A stretch of 64,000 nt of DNA from Archilochus colubris (Eukaryota > Chordata > Aves > Apodiformes > Trochilidae): contig CM041083.1 in the NCBI GenBank assembly GCA_023079485.1, positions 142,924,052-142,988,051 of the forward strand. The letters run 5' to 3'. The notes beneath the pieces were generated by a model, which was not told where the DNA came from, did no database searches, and was given only the letters and a program-made list of their open reading frames with translations. Below, one piece after another: positions 38,201-51,700 of the stretch. A program made the translations under genes and the position numbers. Position 1 is the stretch's first letter. The number at the start of each line of letters is the position of its first letter.

Positions 38201-41200
38201 CTGTCTCCTTCACCGTCCACTCCCACACCCTCCTGAAATCTCTTGGCCAAATAGCCACTTGGCAAGGCGAACATCTCCAGGTTCATCAGGTGCACATTCC
38301 TGGAGAGAAAACCACCAGCTAAAAGAGAAGGGTGGGGTTGGCATAGGGATAGCAAGGCAGGAAAAGAAAAATAAACAGGCACTGAAAGCTTGGTAATAAA
38401 GCAGTATATAGACTTGGGAGATTCCTTGCCCGGTAGCATGGATGAACCTGGGGAACCTTTGAGTGAATAAAACACCTCACCTTACTTCTACCCTATAACC
38501 AGGTCTAAAAAGAAAGGAAGAAAGAAAACAGCAACGAGATAAAGGTGGCTGGAGTACTTTGATAAAATTTTTATGTGCTGTGAGGTTGTTCTGAATTCCA
38601 CCACTGAAAAACAGCCAGAAATACAAATAGCTACTCTGAGGGCTCACATTTTTTGTTTCAGCAGAGGAAAGTACAAAACAGACTGAAATCAAAACAGCTA
38701 ATTTTCAGAAGACACTGGGTGGTAAGAAGCAGTTCTGTTTTGTAACAATAAGCCATCAAGAAGAATGCATCCTACTTTGATTTTTTTTCCCTAAACATAG
38801 ATTCGAGGTCGATAAAGGCAAATGAGCTCACCTCCCAGTAGAGATAAAATTCCACTCATACAACTGATTAGCTAAAGACAGTCCTCATCATACTTAAACT
38901 ATTTCAATCAAGCCTTCCTCCCAAAACCTTCCCACAACCCCCCACCACCACCCACAGTTCTTGGTGTGCTGGAAAAGTAGCAGCTCACGTATGGGAGAGC
39001 TGTCCATCTACTGAGTTTTCCAAGTGTTCTGTTTTGGCTATTTATTGGCATAGTTACATTGCAGATGAACTTCTCACTCGCTGCTATGTTCCAAAAAAGT
39101 TGTGACCTAAGTGAAGCATGCCCAGTCATTTTGGCCAATTGGCAGAGGTTGATGAAGATCCCTGTTATTTTTACTCTGTTTTGACTGGCTTTGAAAAGGC
39201 TGTCCTAAACAGAATTTTCTCACTTTCTGGAATCTTAAGGAGTCAAGAAGGCATAATACTGCATGAGAAGAAAATGGGTCCACAAACTGATGTGCAATTA
39301 CAGGTTGCCACTTATACGTTAATACGTTCTCAGTCTGATTTACTACCCAGCTATCGAAACAAGATGTATTCTTGTGAAAGCATTCCTTCCAAACTTTGAT
39401 AAGGGAAATGATATTAAAAGCCAAAAGGGTAGACATAGATTTCCACAAGCCCTGGTGAATGTCGCATCCTTCTCATACTCCTCACCCTTTCTCAACTAGA
39501 GATGACAATTTCTGGCAACTTTTTAGAAATACACTAAGCCACCTGTGGGGTTCAGACTAGGAACAGAAGAAACCTTCTAGTGACAGAAAATAATTTTCAT
39601 AGTAGCAATACTTTCGTATTGGTTGCAGTGACAGTCATATAGTGGAAGAATTCCCCACCTCCTCAGATTTAAATTCCTTAGGTATAGCTCCCACTAACAG
39701 GATTTACTTGGCAATAAAAGTTGTACTAAATATTGAATTGCAACATTCAGATACATGCACGTTTATCCAACAGTAGATTCAAATCTGACTAAATGCCACA
39801 GCAACAACATAATCCAAGATGGAATTAAATGACAAATGTCTAATCTAATAACCCCGCTCACCATACTCCGTAAGACACATAAAGTAATCCCTACGCTTTC
39901 TCGGTATTGATAATGTCTTGGCTATATAGCCTCAGTTCAGTTTTGCATTTCATGAGTCAAGAGGAAAACAATAAAAAAAATCAGTGATACAAGAAACTTC
40001 ACCTACAAGAAATAAATGACTGAATGACATCTCTTTATACTGCAGCAGCAAGGACAAAGTGGGAGATAATAGCAAAGACACTAGGAACATGCACTTCAGA
40101 TATGTTGACAAGCTTCCTGGGGAAGACTGTGGAGTCCACATCACCAGAAGTCTTTAGGAGAAAGTTAGAGGTATCAGTTTGCAACAGTAGCAGAGATAGC
40201 ATAGCTTACAGTTTACTAGGACATGAATGAAAAAAAAAACAACAAAAAAAGACCCAGTCAAATGTAGTAAGTGATTATTAGTCATACTATCTATAGTCTC
40301 AATGAGATCAAGGCCTCCATGTGAGCGGAACTCTATATGCACATTAAATAACAGTTTAGAGAGCACACACTATAAATAAACAACAGGCCTGCAGGAGGGA
40401 AGTGTTGCTATTTTCTTTATTAAGGTTGAGAACCTCAGCCACAGTGGTATTAATGAAAGCAGAGGAACCCAGTTTACAAAAATACTCATTACCAAACCCT
40501 GGCTTCAAGTTTCCTAGGGAATCCTCAAATCCCCATTAGTGAGTCCTCAGTAAATACGTATGATGACCAAAAATGTGCACACAACACGTAACTTACTATC
40601 AAACACCTTCAAAAAACTGTTTTACTTCAGTAGTTAAAGAGAACTAATGTCTTGAGAAATTCACATCATATAACTCTACTTTGAACAGACCAGGTGTTGG
40701 TGACAAAGCCACAAAGGTAAACACTTCTTGAGAACTCAAGGCTTCAAGTAGGACAGCTTACCTGGAACTTGTACTATCTCCTACACCTCTTTTCTGCTCC
40801 TGCACTGGCTGTAGGCACAACTCAGACACTCATGAAGTAATAATTGATGAACTATCAGAAGCACCTGCAGCTGGGACTAAATCAGTGCTGATTCACTGCA
40901 GTAGGGTGACTGCAAGCTGTTGGATTAGCTGTTTCATGAGCTAGTTGCCAATCCACCTCAGGAGCAGGGACAACTTAATGTAATACATGTCAGGGAAATG
41001 ATGTTCGCTTTCATTTTTTGGTAGTAACTTTTCACATACTCCAGTGTTACACAGAGCTGATATTGAGGTTCTCTACAGAAAAACTGTAGGTACTTGAGGT
41101 ACCTTGTGTCCCTACAGGCCTGGGAGCCCCAAAATGGCAGAAAGTGCACTTTTGGTAATTAAAAGGTAGTACTTACATGTTCTCTAAATGCAACACAGAA

Positions 41201-41379
41201 ATCTAATCTCTTTTGTGGAAAAAAAACCCTATTTTGAAAACCAAACCTCTGACTGCATTTGTTTGCTGTGCATATATCACTGTAAAGGATGAACTGCTAC
41301 AGTAATGCACAATTTCATCTTCCGTATTCTTGTTTTACATAGTTTATTGAAAAGGTTAAAACTGCTTGATGTTAATAAA

Positions 41380-41415
41380 GGGTTAGTTCAAGGGTTAGTT
41401 CAAATGTTAGTTCAA
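41380..41415. repeat. 12-bp tandem repeat x3 within CR1 tail
   Basis: Exact 12-bp period: GGGTTAGTTCAA, GGGTTAGTTCAA, ATGTTAGTTCAA, then the normal CR1 GGGTTGGACTTG. It appears to have grown from the GTTCAAGGGTT of the element. Confidence 0.9.
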
Positions 41416-41467
41416 GGGTTGGACTTGATGATCTCTGAGGTCCCCTCCAACCCAGCCAATTCTATGA
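41380..41467 (+). mobile_element. CR1 3' tail with 12-bp internal expansion
   Basis: Ends GGGTTGGACTTGATGATCTC, TGAGGTCCCCTCCAACCC and ATTCTATGAA, the CR1 3' terminus in plus orientation. Immediately 5' are three 12-bp units (GGGTTAGTTCAA twice, ATGTTAGTTCAA once, 41,380-41,415). Confidence 0.88.
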
Positions 41468-41889
41468 AAGCCTGCCTGCTTTGCTTATAATGACAAATAC
41501 AATCTGACTGACATGACTGGGGAATGAGACCTACTGAAGACCACGGGTAAGATGTCCAGCTGATATCACTCATAGTAGAGAGGATTTAGAAGAAATATAT
41601 GTGGGCAAAGGAATAGGAATGGAAGAGAAACTACTTAGAGGGCATCTGACTACCACTGGTCCAAAAAGAGGAGGACACAGTGCACAGTCACATCAGAGAG
41701 TCTTCTTCCTCCTCCACAGACTTTCACTGGTTTGACTTCAGAGAAACTACCAACCCTCATCTGTACACTTGCCAGACCCCATTTCACCCTGAGTGGATGT
41801 CAGTGGATGTCAAAACCCTTATGTGTCTTGAGTAGCCCTCAGTTCAGGAGTGAATTTAGCAGAGGTGAAGATGGGCTGCACAGCACAGG

Positions 41890-41965
41890 TCACAGAATCA
41901 CACAGAATCATGGAGGCTAGAAAAGGATCACTGAGATCATCAAGTTCAGCCTTGGAGATCATAAC
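41890..41965 (-). mobile_element. CR1 3' tail, minus orientation
   Basis: Plus strand CACAGAATCACACAGAATCA then TGGAGGCTAGAAAAGGATC and GAGATCATCAAGTTCAGCC is the reverse complement of the CR1 end. Upstream limit uncertain. Confidence 0.85.
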
Positions 41966-44900
41966 AACACCACAAGCTGCACACATACAAGTTCTGCAGA
42001 GGTTTTTTTTTTTTCATTTAAGAAAGCAGAGGGCACAGTTTTAGCCCTCCATGAGCTAAGCCATGAGTTCACGTCCAAAGTAACAGAGAACTTGTTTGTT
42101 TTCACTCTTTTTTTTTCAGTACTTCTTTTCAGCAGCACTACACTGTGTACCCTAAAATCTGGGGAGAAACTGGACTACTTTTGACCTTTTTTGCTATAAA
42201 TAAATGTAGACAAAACACAGACAATAGCAGATGACTGCATATTTTTACATATATTACATGAAATTATGGCAATATCCTTCTTCACAGAAGTTATTTGTTC
42301 CTTTAAGCTCTTGATAACTTTGTGCTTAGTGAGAATGGTTGTGTGTGTGTGGCACTTTAATGTAATGACACAATCTGTAAGTACAATAGCCTAAGCTTAA
42401 ATAATGCTTCCTCAGAAAGTTTCGGGCACACAACTAAGGAGTTAAGTAGTTTCCATGTTTGTTTTTCCTGGATCCTGTTCTGAGACTATCTTCCATAGCT
42501 GGAAAAGGTCAACATCCTACCATTAATACAACATTATTCCCACAAGTTTCTACAACAAAAAAAAGTTTTCATAAACAAAAGACATTTTTTAAAGTGGTGC
42601 ATCAAGAGCCATGTTTACTTGTGCTGTTATTTTGCCAGTACCTTATGGTTTAGAAAAGATAAGGCTATTAACGGAATTTAAAATACATATTTTTTGATCT
42701 TATTCCACATTGAGAATGAAAGAAAATGTTACTAAACTGTCCTTCCAACTTTCTTTCTTGAGAGGTCAGACACTTGGCAATCTACCACTTCTGAAAAAAG
42801 AAAGTATACATATGTATATTTGAAGGAGCCATGACATGTAAAAAAAAATTAAAAAAAAATATAAAGATATAATCATGAAAATTTTCTGAACTTTGCTCTG
42901 AAAATAAATTATGCTTTGACATTAAAAAACCAGTTTGAAGTATTTTATAGTAAAGCCCTACACATCTTCTCATAATCAAAATGCCCAGAGGAATATCTCT
43001 ACTTTGACTTTTAACTCACTTTGTTCCTATGCAGTGGTTGGCAAACACAATTCATCTGGGGAATGTTCATACATTTATAGCCTTTCCATTTCTCAGCTTT
43101 CTGTAATACTCCAAGAGAGCGTTCACAAAAGCAGTACCAAAGTACTCACATAACATCTGGCTAAAAATGTAAAAGGACAAAGTATTAAAGAGAAGGGAGG
43201 TTTTTTTTTTTCTTGCAGTACAGTTTTCAACTGCAGCACCTGTTTGGATTGCTTGTTTGTTCCTAATGCATATGATTCACATCCCTTCTCTCCAGAGAAA
43301 CAAACGTGCAAACTGGTATGTGCTATTCAGAACATGGATCTCACTATTTCTTCCCTTTAATCTTTCAAATCTAATGTGGAAGGAATGTACTGGAATGGTG
43401 GTATCTGAAAAAGGTGTGGTGCATGGAATTAAATATGTGATAATCTTGAACTCTGAAACCCATAAATTGTTTTCTGCTAGTCTACTTGATCTGCCTCTTC
43501 TCCCTAGCATGCCTTCCAGAAAAGAATCAGTGAGCTGGAACATGCAATCAGTTACCAGTTTTACATGAGAAATGCTCCTGTTACATGGTCTTACATGGGG
43601 GAAAGTCAGTCTGAAATGGGGGAAAGAAATCTGAAAAGCCAAGGTGTTCTTTAGCCCTCCTGCCCTGCCCGCATTGCCTGTCAGGGCTGGGTCACGGTAG
43701 AGGTCTGCTCTGGTCTCTGGGTGTCTCTCCTTTCTCTGAAGGACTCTTTTCCTTCCTCATGCTCCACTAAGAAAAGGATTTCGTGCCTCGGAAGCAACTT
43801 TGGACCTCTGTCTGAAACATGGGCAAGTTACAAACCTTTGTAAAGCTGCATACATTCAGCAAAGCTTTCTAATTTTCAGCAGCTGAAACACAGGATGCTC
43901 CCATTGCTTTGGAGTGTGCCCAGACCCTCACGGCTCCTTGGCAGGCTCTGTGAGGCCCATGCTGTCCCATGTGCCTGGCTGCCTACTTGTGTATCCCCCA
44001 TCCATCACTTGTGTGAAGCAATGTCAGCCTTGCAGAGCCCTGAGTAGGTGCCCACCTCAAAGCTGAGGAGCTTCAGGAGAATAATTCGTATATCTCCTCT
44101 TCCAACCCAGCCTGGGATAGATCAGAAAACTGAGAGCAAGTTTTCTGCCCCCTCTCAATCAGCATTCAGGCAGTGCAGAGCACACCCAGGGAGACAGCAG
44201 GCTGGATGACAAGGCTGGTGTAAGCTGCCAGCTGGAGGTGTCCAAGAAACCAGAAGAAAGGTTGTGAAAATGATTGTTAATGGGAGTCAGAGAGGAAAGA
44301 TGGGTCCTGGTGGCATAGAAAGATTGGAACTGAAGAGTACTGGCAAAAGAAGGGCATGAATTTTTTTAAAAAAAGGATGTGCAAGTGGTGAAAGAGGGAC
44401 TTTAATGCCAAATGAGGATGCAGATGGCTGCGGTATAAGTACAGAAGAATGCAGAGAGGGAGTAACAGTTGGAATAATAATTTTAAACACTTTTTAAGCA
44501 CGATTTTGGATTACACAGGTGGTGTACAACACAGGGTGAATGATTGATGAGCAGTTCAGGATTTTGTACCTGAATCTGTGTTTCTATCTAAATTCTGTTC
44601 AGCAGTACTGTGGTGCTGCTGGCTGCCCCTTTTGCTGAGAAAGATATGGAAAGCAGGTGAGAAATAGCGGTAGGGTTGACACTACCACTTTAGTTGAAAG
44701 ACACTCAGTAAGTTGAACTGGAGTAGTAAGATGAGTTAACTTCTCCTTCAGAAGCTTCTAAGAATGCTATGTTCAAATTTCTTATTTCTGTCTTTGGTTA
44801 GTCCTCACCTAAGCCACAAGTTTTGTTCCTAGTTCTCCATTAAAAGAGCCCTAACAACAGCTCAGGTAACTCACATCTCAGCCACTGTGAATGCCAACAA

Positions 44901-46967
44901 GCATTAGTTTTGCATCCTAAATATTCAGGGTATAGATACTCCGTGGAAAAAATGCAAGAGGGCTATTCCTAGGTATCTCATCTAGCTGAGATATATAATA
45001 CCCCAAACAAAAGTAGAGGGGCAGCACACAGGAACTGTTCTTGTAATACAGCAGTAAAAGTAACAGCATCTTGAAGTAGTTACAGGAACACAGATAGTAG
45101 CATACGATGGAAAACCAATGTGCAGTTCATATATATCCTATCCACCAGCCACAAAGCAGTAAAAGCACGTATCTCACTAACAGTAACAGAGGAGATCACA
45201 TAATTCCAGGGACATATCTGACTCTAGCTGTAAGAGAATCCACAAGAGCACAAATGTCAGGCTAAAAGGTGGTAAGAGCCAAAAGAGCATTTCAGTCATC
45301 ACAGCACTGAACAAAGGCATATGCACTGGACACAGACTAAACTGGCCTAAGTTTCAGGGACATAAAAAAAGCAGGGGACTGTTTCACAGAATTTATGCTT
45401 AGCATATTCATAAGCCTGAATATTCAGAAGTTAGATAGGAAGTAAATGAAACTCATCAGTCATCAGCTGGCTGATGCTCTCGCATCCTGGAGCATTCATG
45501 GATTGTGCAACACTTCCTCTCCCGGGGAAAAAAATCCTTGTTAAAAGACAAAATGTTTTTTTTCTGTCACTGCTTCTTAGTAACAGTTCATTGTTGAGGT
45601 TTTCTCTGCTTTGTCTCTGCTTATCTCATGACACTTTAGTATCTAAATATTAGTGGATTGTTTGAAAGACTTGTCTTTTGCTTTGTTTACATATCACTAT
45701 GTACATTTTTACAATTTTTCTTTCTGACTCACCCTCTCCTCCTTCCTAACCAACTCAAGGCAACAACTTCTTGTTCTATAGTTATACTGAAAGCTCCGTG
45801 CCCATGGAAGCAGGCACTTCTAACAAGAAGGCTTGACGCTCTTTGGCTTTGGAGAGTAGTAGATTAATATCTCCAAGATGGTTTTATCTCCATTCTCCCC
45901 TGAAAGTCAAATTTAAGCAAAGACGGCTATTTCCTATTTTCATTACAAGAAACTGAAAGGTTCTCACAGAAGGGTAAGCTGGAAGCTTAAGCATTCCCCC
46001 CCCCTCGGACCCTCTGGAATGTCTTTTGTAGCTTTGATTTAAAACACCTGGGTCTTCCCCTTGTCAAACACAACAAAATCTGCCTGTGAGGTTTCAGCTT
46101 TCTTACGAAACATGCATTACACCACTTGTGAATTCCTAGATGCTTAGCTAGCTGTTAAAAAGCCAAACTTTATTTCCCACCAAATTTCACTTCTGAGAGC
46201 TAATCAGCCCAGCGACCATGGTAAGAAAAGATCAAACCAGAAATACTTTTCTTGCAGGGCTTCCACCAAATTGTGTCTGGTGGAAATTGCTGCTGTCTAT
46301 TTGGCAATGCACAGCTGAGGTGGGATATCTCTGACAACTTCTTCTATGTGCCTGCTCCTAAAGGGACTCATTTGCAACAAGTGCACAAAGGGTATTACAC
46401 ATTCATTTCAAGAGGCTGGTTAATTCATAGATGTTATAGGACCATAGGACTGACTTGCTTTCCTACTGAGTGAATTTTGATGAAGTTCTTACTTGAACTA
46501 AATGGATATTTTTAAGGGATAAGCTTAAGTTTGACTTATATTTCAATTAATGATAAGAATACATGATAATACTTGACCAAACACAAGATGACCAATCCGC
46601 TTTCTTGAACCTGTGGTAGATGTTTAAATATGAAAAATGCAGCAATAGATGAACAATTATAAACTAATACTAGGTACTTGATTTCATTATGGGAATGCTT
46701 TTAACTAAATTAAAAGGGAAATTGTACTCCATCAGGCATATATGACAGCTTTGTAGCCTCCAACTGCATCCACTTCCTGAGATCTTCAACAGAATGTGAT
46801 TCACAGAGTTAGGAATATGAAAGATATTTTACAGTAAAAAAAAATTCTACATCAAAGATCTCCTCTTGAAGAAAAAGATTCATGAGTGGCTGCAAGAGGG
46901 TTCCAGCAACTGTAAATATATGGCAGAGAAGTATGTTTATCCCAGAAAAATGAAAAGGACTCCTGAC

Positions 46968-47147
46968 TGATCAGGCATTGGAATGGGATGCTCAGGGAGG
47001 TGGTGGATTCTCCATCCCTGGAGGTTTTTAAGAAGAGACTGATGTGGCACTCAGTGCCAAGGTCTGATAACCACAGTGGAAGTGGATCAAAGGTTGGACT
47101 TGATGATCTCAGAGGTCCTTTCCAACCTGGCTGATTCTGTGACTCTC
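46968..47147 (+). mobile_element. CR1 3' fragment (about 180 bp)
   Basis: Contains GGAGGTGGTGGATTCTCC, ATCCCTGGAGGTTTTTAAGA, GTGGCACTCAGTGCCA, GGTTGGACTTGATGATCTCA and the end TGATTCTGTGACTC. Same subfamily style as the copy at 55.0 kb, and more diverged at its 3' end. Confidence 0.9.
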
Positions 47148-47637
47148 TGTAATTTAATACACAGAGGCAGGAACATATTTACCTTTAAGATTACACTTTA
47201 TTGCATGGGGGTTTACTCAGCCTGCCAGTGTTCTGCTTTACACCACACAAAACATCTTTTAAGTCAGTTAAACTACACAACATATAGAAATCAGGATAGT
47301 TCTTTGCCTAGAACTAAGAAGAGATAGAGAAGGAAAATCCTCACAGCAGCAGCCCATACTGCAGCTGTGTAAATGCAGTGATCCCAACATCCTCAGCAGA
47401 CAAGATGATGTGTATATCCACACCAGAGTGTTGGTGAAAAAAAAAATAGACTTTTTAAAGTGTACTGAGAATGGCATTTAGTGTTTACTTAGTTCTGGTA
47501 AACATGAGAGGACAAACTGTCAGGCAGGACACATTGAAATTACTTAGACAATTTTTGATGATTAAATGTATACATGACTGATAAATGATACATGACAATT
47601 AACTGTCAGAAACTCTTAACTTACTAAAACTATTACT

Positions 47638-48738
47638 GTGACAGCACTGTATCTCTTTAATGGCTATACAGGTACTTTACAAGAGAGGAGAGTATTCCTG
47701 TGGAGGCAGAGTTGTGTGCCCCTCCAGCAAGGACTGGACATGCTGAGGAGAGAGATGCGAGGAGACAGGAAGAGCCTTCTTCCTCTGAGGGAGGAGGACC
47801 CCCACCCCTCTGCACATTTCTTGTTCTGCATGCCATGTACCATGGTGGGGCATGGGCTGAAGTGTCTTGCTAAGCTGTCAGTGCTTGGGGAAGCATTGCA
47901 GCTGCTTTCTGTTGTTGCCCACAAGGGTGGTCTGCTAGCACCTCCCCATGAGTGCTTCCTGATGAAGCAACCCCCTCTTCTTTGGTGGTAGCCACGTATT
48001 TGGACTAAACCCAACAGCCCAGTTCTCCACTTCCATGCATCTGGAAAAGCTCAGGTGGCTTTGAAGCATGACATGGGAGGATGGCAGCTCAAGGGGCTGG
48101 AGAAGCAAGCCCGTTCTTTAGCACACTTGGCTGAGGTCACCACTGCAGAACAGGCCCGGGAGGTGCCTGATCTCACAGAGGTGCCCTGTGGCTTTAACAA
48201 CATCACTCCAACACATACCATTGCCCTTCTGAGAGATGCTCGAGTCGTTAAGCTAGATAGAAAATATGCCACTACACAACTCCCAGACCCTGAGGAAATA
48301 TCTCTAAAGGTGCTGGAGTCAGCAGCTCCTTGCTGAGATGCCAACCATGGCAGTGCTGAGGCCAGTGGAGGGAGGAGAGCTGTGCCTCCAATGACCATGG
48401 GGCAGCAAGTGTTAGGTACTGTCCTGGGGCACGACCATCATGTCTCCTTTCCCTGCTCCTCTTCCTGTCCAGAGAAAATCCTGACACTTCCGACCCTGGA
48501 TGAGCTATGCCAGGCAGTATGTGGGGACCAAGATGAAAAAAAAAAAAGGAGAGGGAGGCAAGAGATGTCGCTGCTGCTCCAGTACCACTGCTACCTACTG
48601 GGGACAGGAGGAAGCACTGGGGACTGGTGGCACCCTGCTGCTCACTCTGCACAGAGGCCCAGTGGCCTTGGGTCTCCAGGTCTACATGGTCTGCTTAGCC
48701 CCCTCTGCCTGCAGGAACAAGAACAGATGATTTTTTAA
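47638..48738 (+). other. Unidentified G+C-rich block with nearly open frame
   Basis: The plus-strand frame from ATG 47,638 to TAA 48,738 is interrupted only by stops at 47,989-47,991 and 48,334-48,336, about 364 sense codons. The block is visibly richer in G and C than the flanks, so long frames also occur on the minus strand (48,051-48,398; 48,272-48,652). No domain, signal peptide or repeat family is recognised in any frame. It could be an eroded processed pseudogene, a non-coding RNA exon or simply a compositional island. I do not call it a gene. Confidence 0.35.
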
Positions 48739-51700
48739 AGCAGAATTTTCTGTGTTGGCCAGAGGTCTGTTGTTAGAAGCTGATGTATTTTAGGACAGAT
48801 TTACAATTCACCAAGTGGTTTTCCTAGACATACTTCCTCTCCTTCTGGGGGGCATAGTAGTTTTCTCCTATCCCCTTTGTTGGCAAAACTTGATCCCCCC
48901 TTGAGGAAGCCTTCTGGTCCTTTCCCCTTTCTCTGTCCTGTTGAGCTCTAGATCTCTCCATTGACTTCTCTAATTTTAACACTGTTATTTAATCAGATAA
49001 AGTGACTTCTTCCATTTTACATTTATATTTCATAGCACATCTGCTGTATGTAAGAGTTTGCTGCATGGATGTTTCAGACCACACTATAGGATCTTGGCAG
49101 TTACACATGACTTCAGAGATTTTATACACAAATATCTGACATACAGAGGAAATAATTAAACCATATGGACCTCTCCCATACAGTAGGAAGCACAGCACAA
49201 ATCTTCTCACTTGATTTATTATAACCTTATGTCATTTAGCAAAACCAACTCTGCAACTGCTTGTTTGAAAGAAAGAAACCAGCTGAGAGGGAGCGAGAGG
49301 ACCTGCAAGGGGAGCTGTGCCTCAGGCAATCCTCAGCAGTTTTATATGCCTGCAGCCATTCAGAAAAGTCAAGACCTCACTGACAGCACCAGGTATGAGC
49401 TAGCAAAGTGCTGACTCTGCAGTTTGGCTTGCAAAGATTCATAACAGCAAAAAAGACCAAATGGATATGTTCTCAGCCTGCATTTTTACCTCTGGCTCTG
49501 CTGTGATGGCAAGGGCTAAGGTGGAGGGAATGGAAGGGACAGCATTAGAAGCTGTCCCTTGTCAAATAAAGGGATTTCACCTTTTCCCTATCCTGCAGCC
49601 GTGTGGAGAGACTGAAGAAGGACAAGGCTGGGATTGTGCAATTTAGCCTGTCTCACCTGCAGGGCACACTGATGGTGAGAGAATGGTCACTACAATCTCT
49701 GCCACTGTGCAAAGTCTCTAGTTAATATAAATAAAGTTAAATAAAATCTGTGGAATAGGATGCAAGACTGTGTTACACTGCACACTGCTCTGTGATGGAA
49801 AGGGAGTCAGTCTCATGGTAGTAAGGCATCCTCTGCAGTAGCAGCACAGTCATATTTGAACTGAAGAATGTCCTGTGGGAAATATATTCTATCCATAAGC
49901 CTGCATGCCAGTGCATGCCCTGGTTAAATACCAGAACAATGAAGATATATGGGTCCGACACCCACAGTGTGGTGTGGTGCCTTTGGACCCTGTGCTACAG
50001 GAGTCCCAGTCCCATGGAAAGAAGCTGTCACCATGACCCTCTGTGTGCTGCTACCCCTGCTATTAACATGGAAGTGCTAGGAACATTCTTCATACTCTAC
50101 AAAGAACCACATGCAAACATCTCCTGCCTCGAGGAGCTTATGTCCTAACACAGCCAAACACAGAGAGCCATGAAGACTACAGCACCCTGTGTTGCTGGAG
50201 GAAAGGTTCATCCCACAGAACTGGATTCTCATTCCTCTTCCAGGCTATCAAGAAGGGAAGTCCCTTATGGGAAGCCTTTAATGCAAAAAGGCTGGTGGAG
50301 TTGCAAAGGAAAAGATACTGTGTGCTTGGGAGAAGATGACAGAAAGGTCACAAAAATAACAGAAGTAGAGGATCTAGAAACTGAGAAACAACAAAAGCAG
50401 GAAGTGGTTTGTAGGGGGAAAAAAGAAGTATTTGGATCAGAAGAGAATAATGCATACTCTATAAGGATACATCCAAGTCCATATTAGACTGGACAGAAAG
50501 AGTGTATTGGCTGCTGTACTCTGACTGGAGTCAAGCACTATGTGTACTGAGGACAACAGCAAGCACAAGAACTTTCATTTTTGCTCTTACATTGATACTA
50601 TGCTTTGCCAGAAAGCTTGGGGCCAAATAAAGCCACTTTTAAACAAATTATAAGGCTTGATAATATCTCTTTAACCAGTGATACTGTATTTGTAAAAAAC
50701 AGTCTTGCTAACTAATAAAATCAGCAATAGTTAGATACACAATTTCATCAAAGAGCTGTGACCCACGCTAAAAAAAAAACCCACCATAAAACAAAACACA
50801 CAAAAAGAAACCAAACAGTTTTCTTCACTGGGCATTTATGATAGTACTAGACAGAAAGGAATCTGACTGATATAATCTTTCCATACAAAAATAATTTTAG
50901 TCTGTGGGAGAAAAAATGCATGGCTGATTGGGTTTCTTTGGGCTTGCAGCTTATTCATTGTCTAGAGCTGTTGTCCATGCCTAAAACACAGACTTCTGTC
51001 TTCCAAGATCTTCTGTCTGCATGCTCCTAAAATGAGTATCTAATTGAAAGACATTTTAACACTTCTCATCCTTTATTGTATCGATGTAATGGAAACACTT
51101 TCATATACTTCAACATCCCCATTCATTATGCAAAGACACTTATAAGTATTTGGAAACCCTATATACAAACTGAAGTAAATAAAGAACATTTATTATCTTA
51201 AGTGTCAATAAGAAAATGCTGAGAACTGGCTCGTTCTGCTTCGGCAGATTCTGTTTGTGATGACAGCCTGCCCATTCCCACATTCCTGGTCTCTCCAGGT
51301 CAGACTCAAAGGATTCCACTAATAGTTTGGTACTTACCAAAGCAGACGAAAGGAAAATGGGTCAATGTTACTTGCTCCCATGTGACAAAAATACAGAAAA
51401 TAGAAACAAGCACCATTTGAGAAAATTTTAAAGCCTTGGATGAATGTCATGAGAAACCATCTATGCTCTCTGGAGTGTCATTACAACACGAAAAGATGAC
51501 CTGGATTATACCCCATTGGTGCCTGTGTGAGTGGCCTGGTTTCAGAGCATGGTTATCAACCACCACTCCATGTCCTTTAGATTCCTGCTCACAGAAAGCA
51601 GAAATTGCAAAACTTGGCCAAAAGCACAAAGAATATTTTTGTGCAGCAATTGCACGGTCTGACTGTCAGCAGTCAAAGCCTGAATGTTTAATCAAACAGA

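Noticed and set aside
37996..38475. 159-codon minus-strand open frame as a gene
   Set aside because: No recognisable domain, low-complexity acidic end, lies in an intron. Kept only as a cryptic exon candidate.
48051..48652. Minus-strand frames of 115 and 126 codons
   Set aside because: By-products of the G+C-rich block; no domain, and no advantage over the plus-strand frame.
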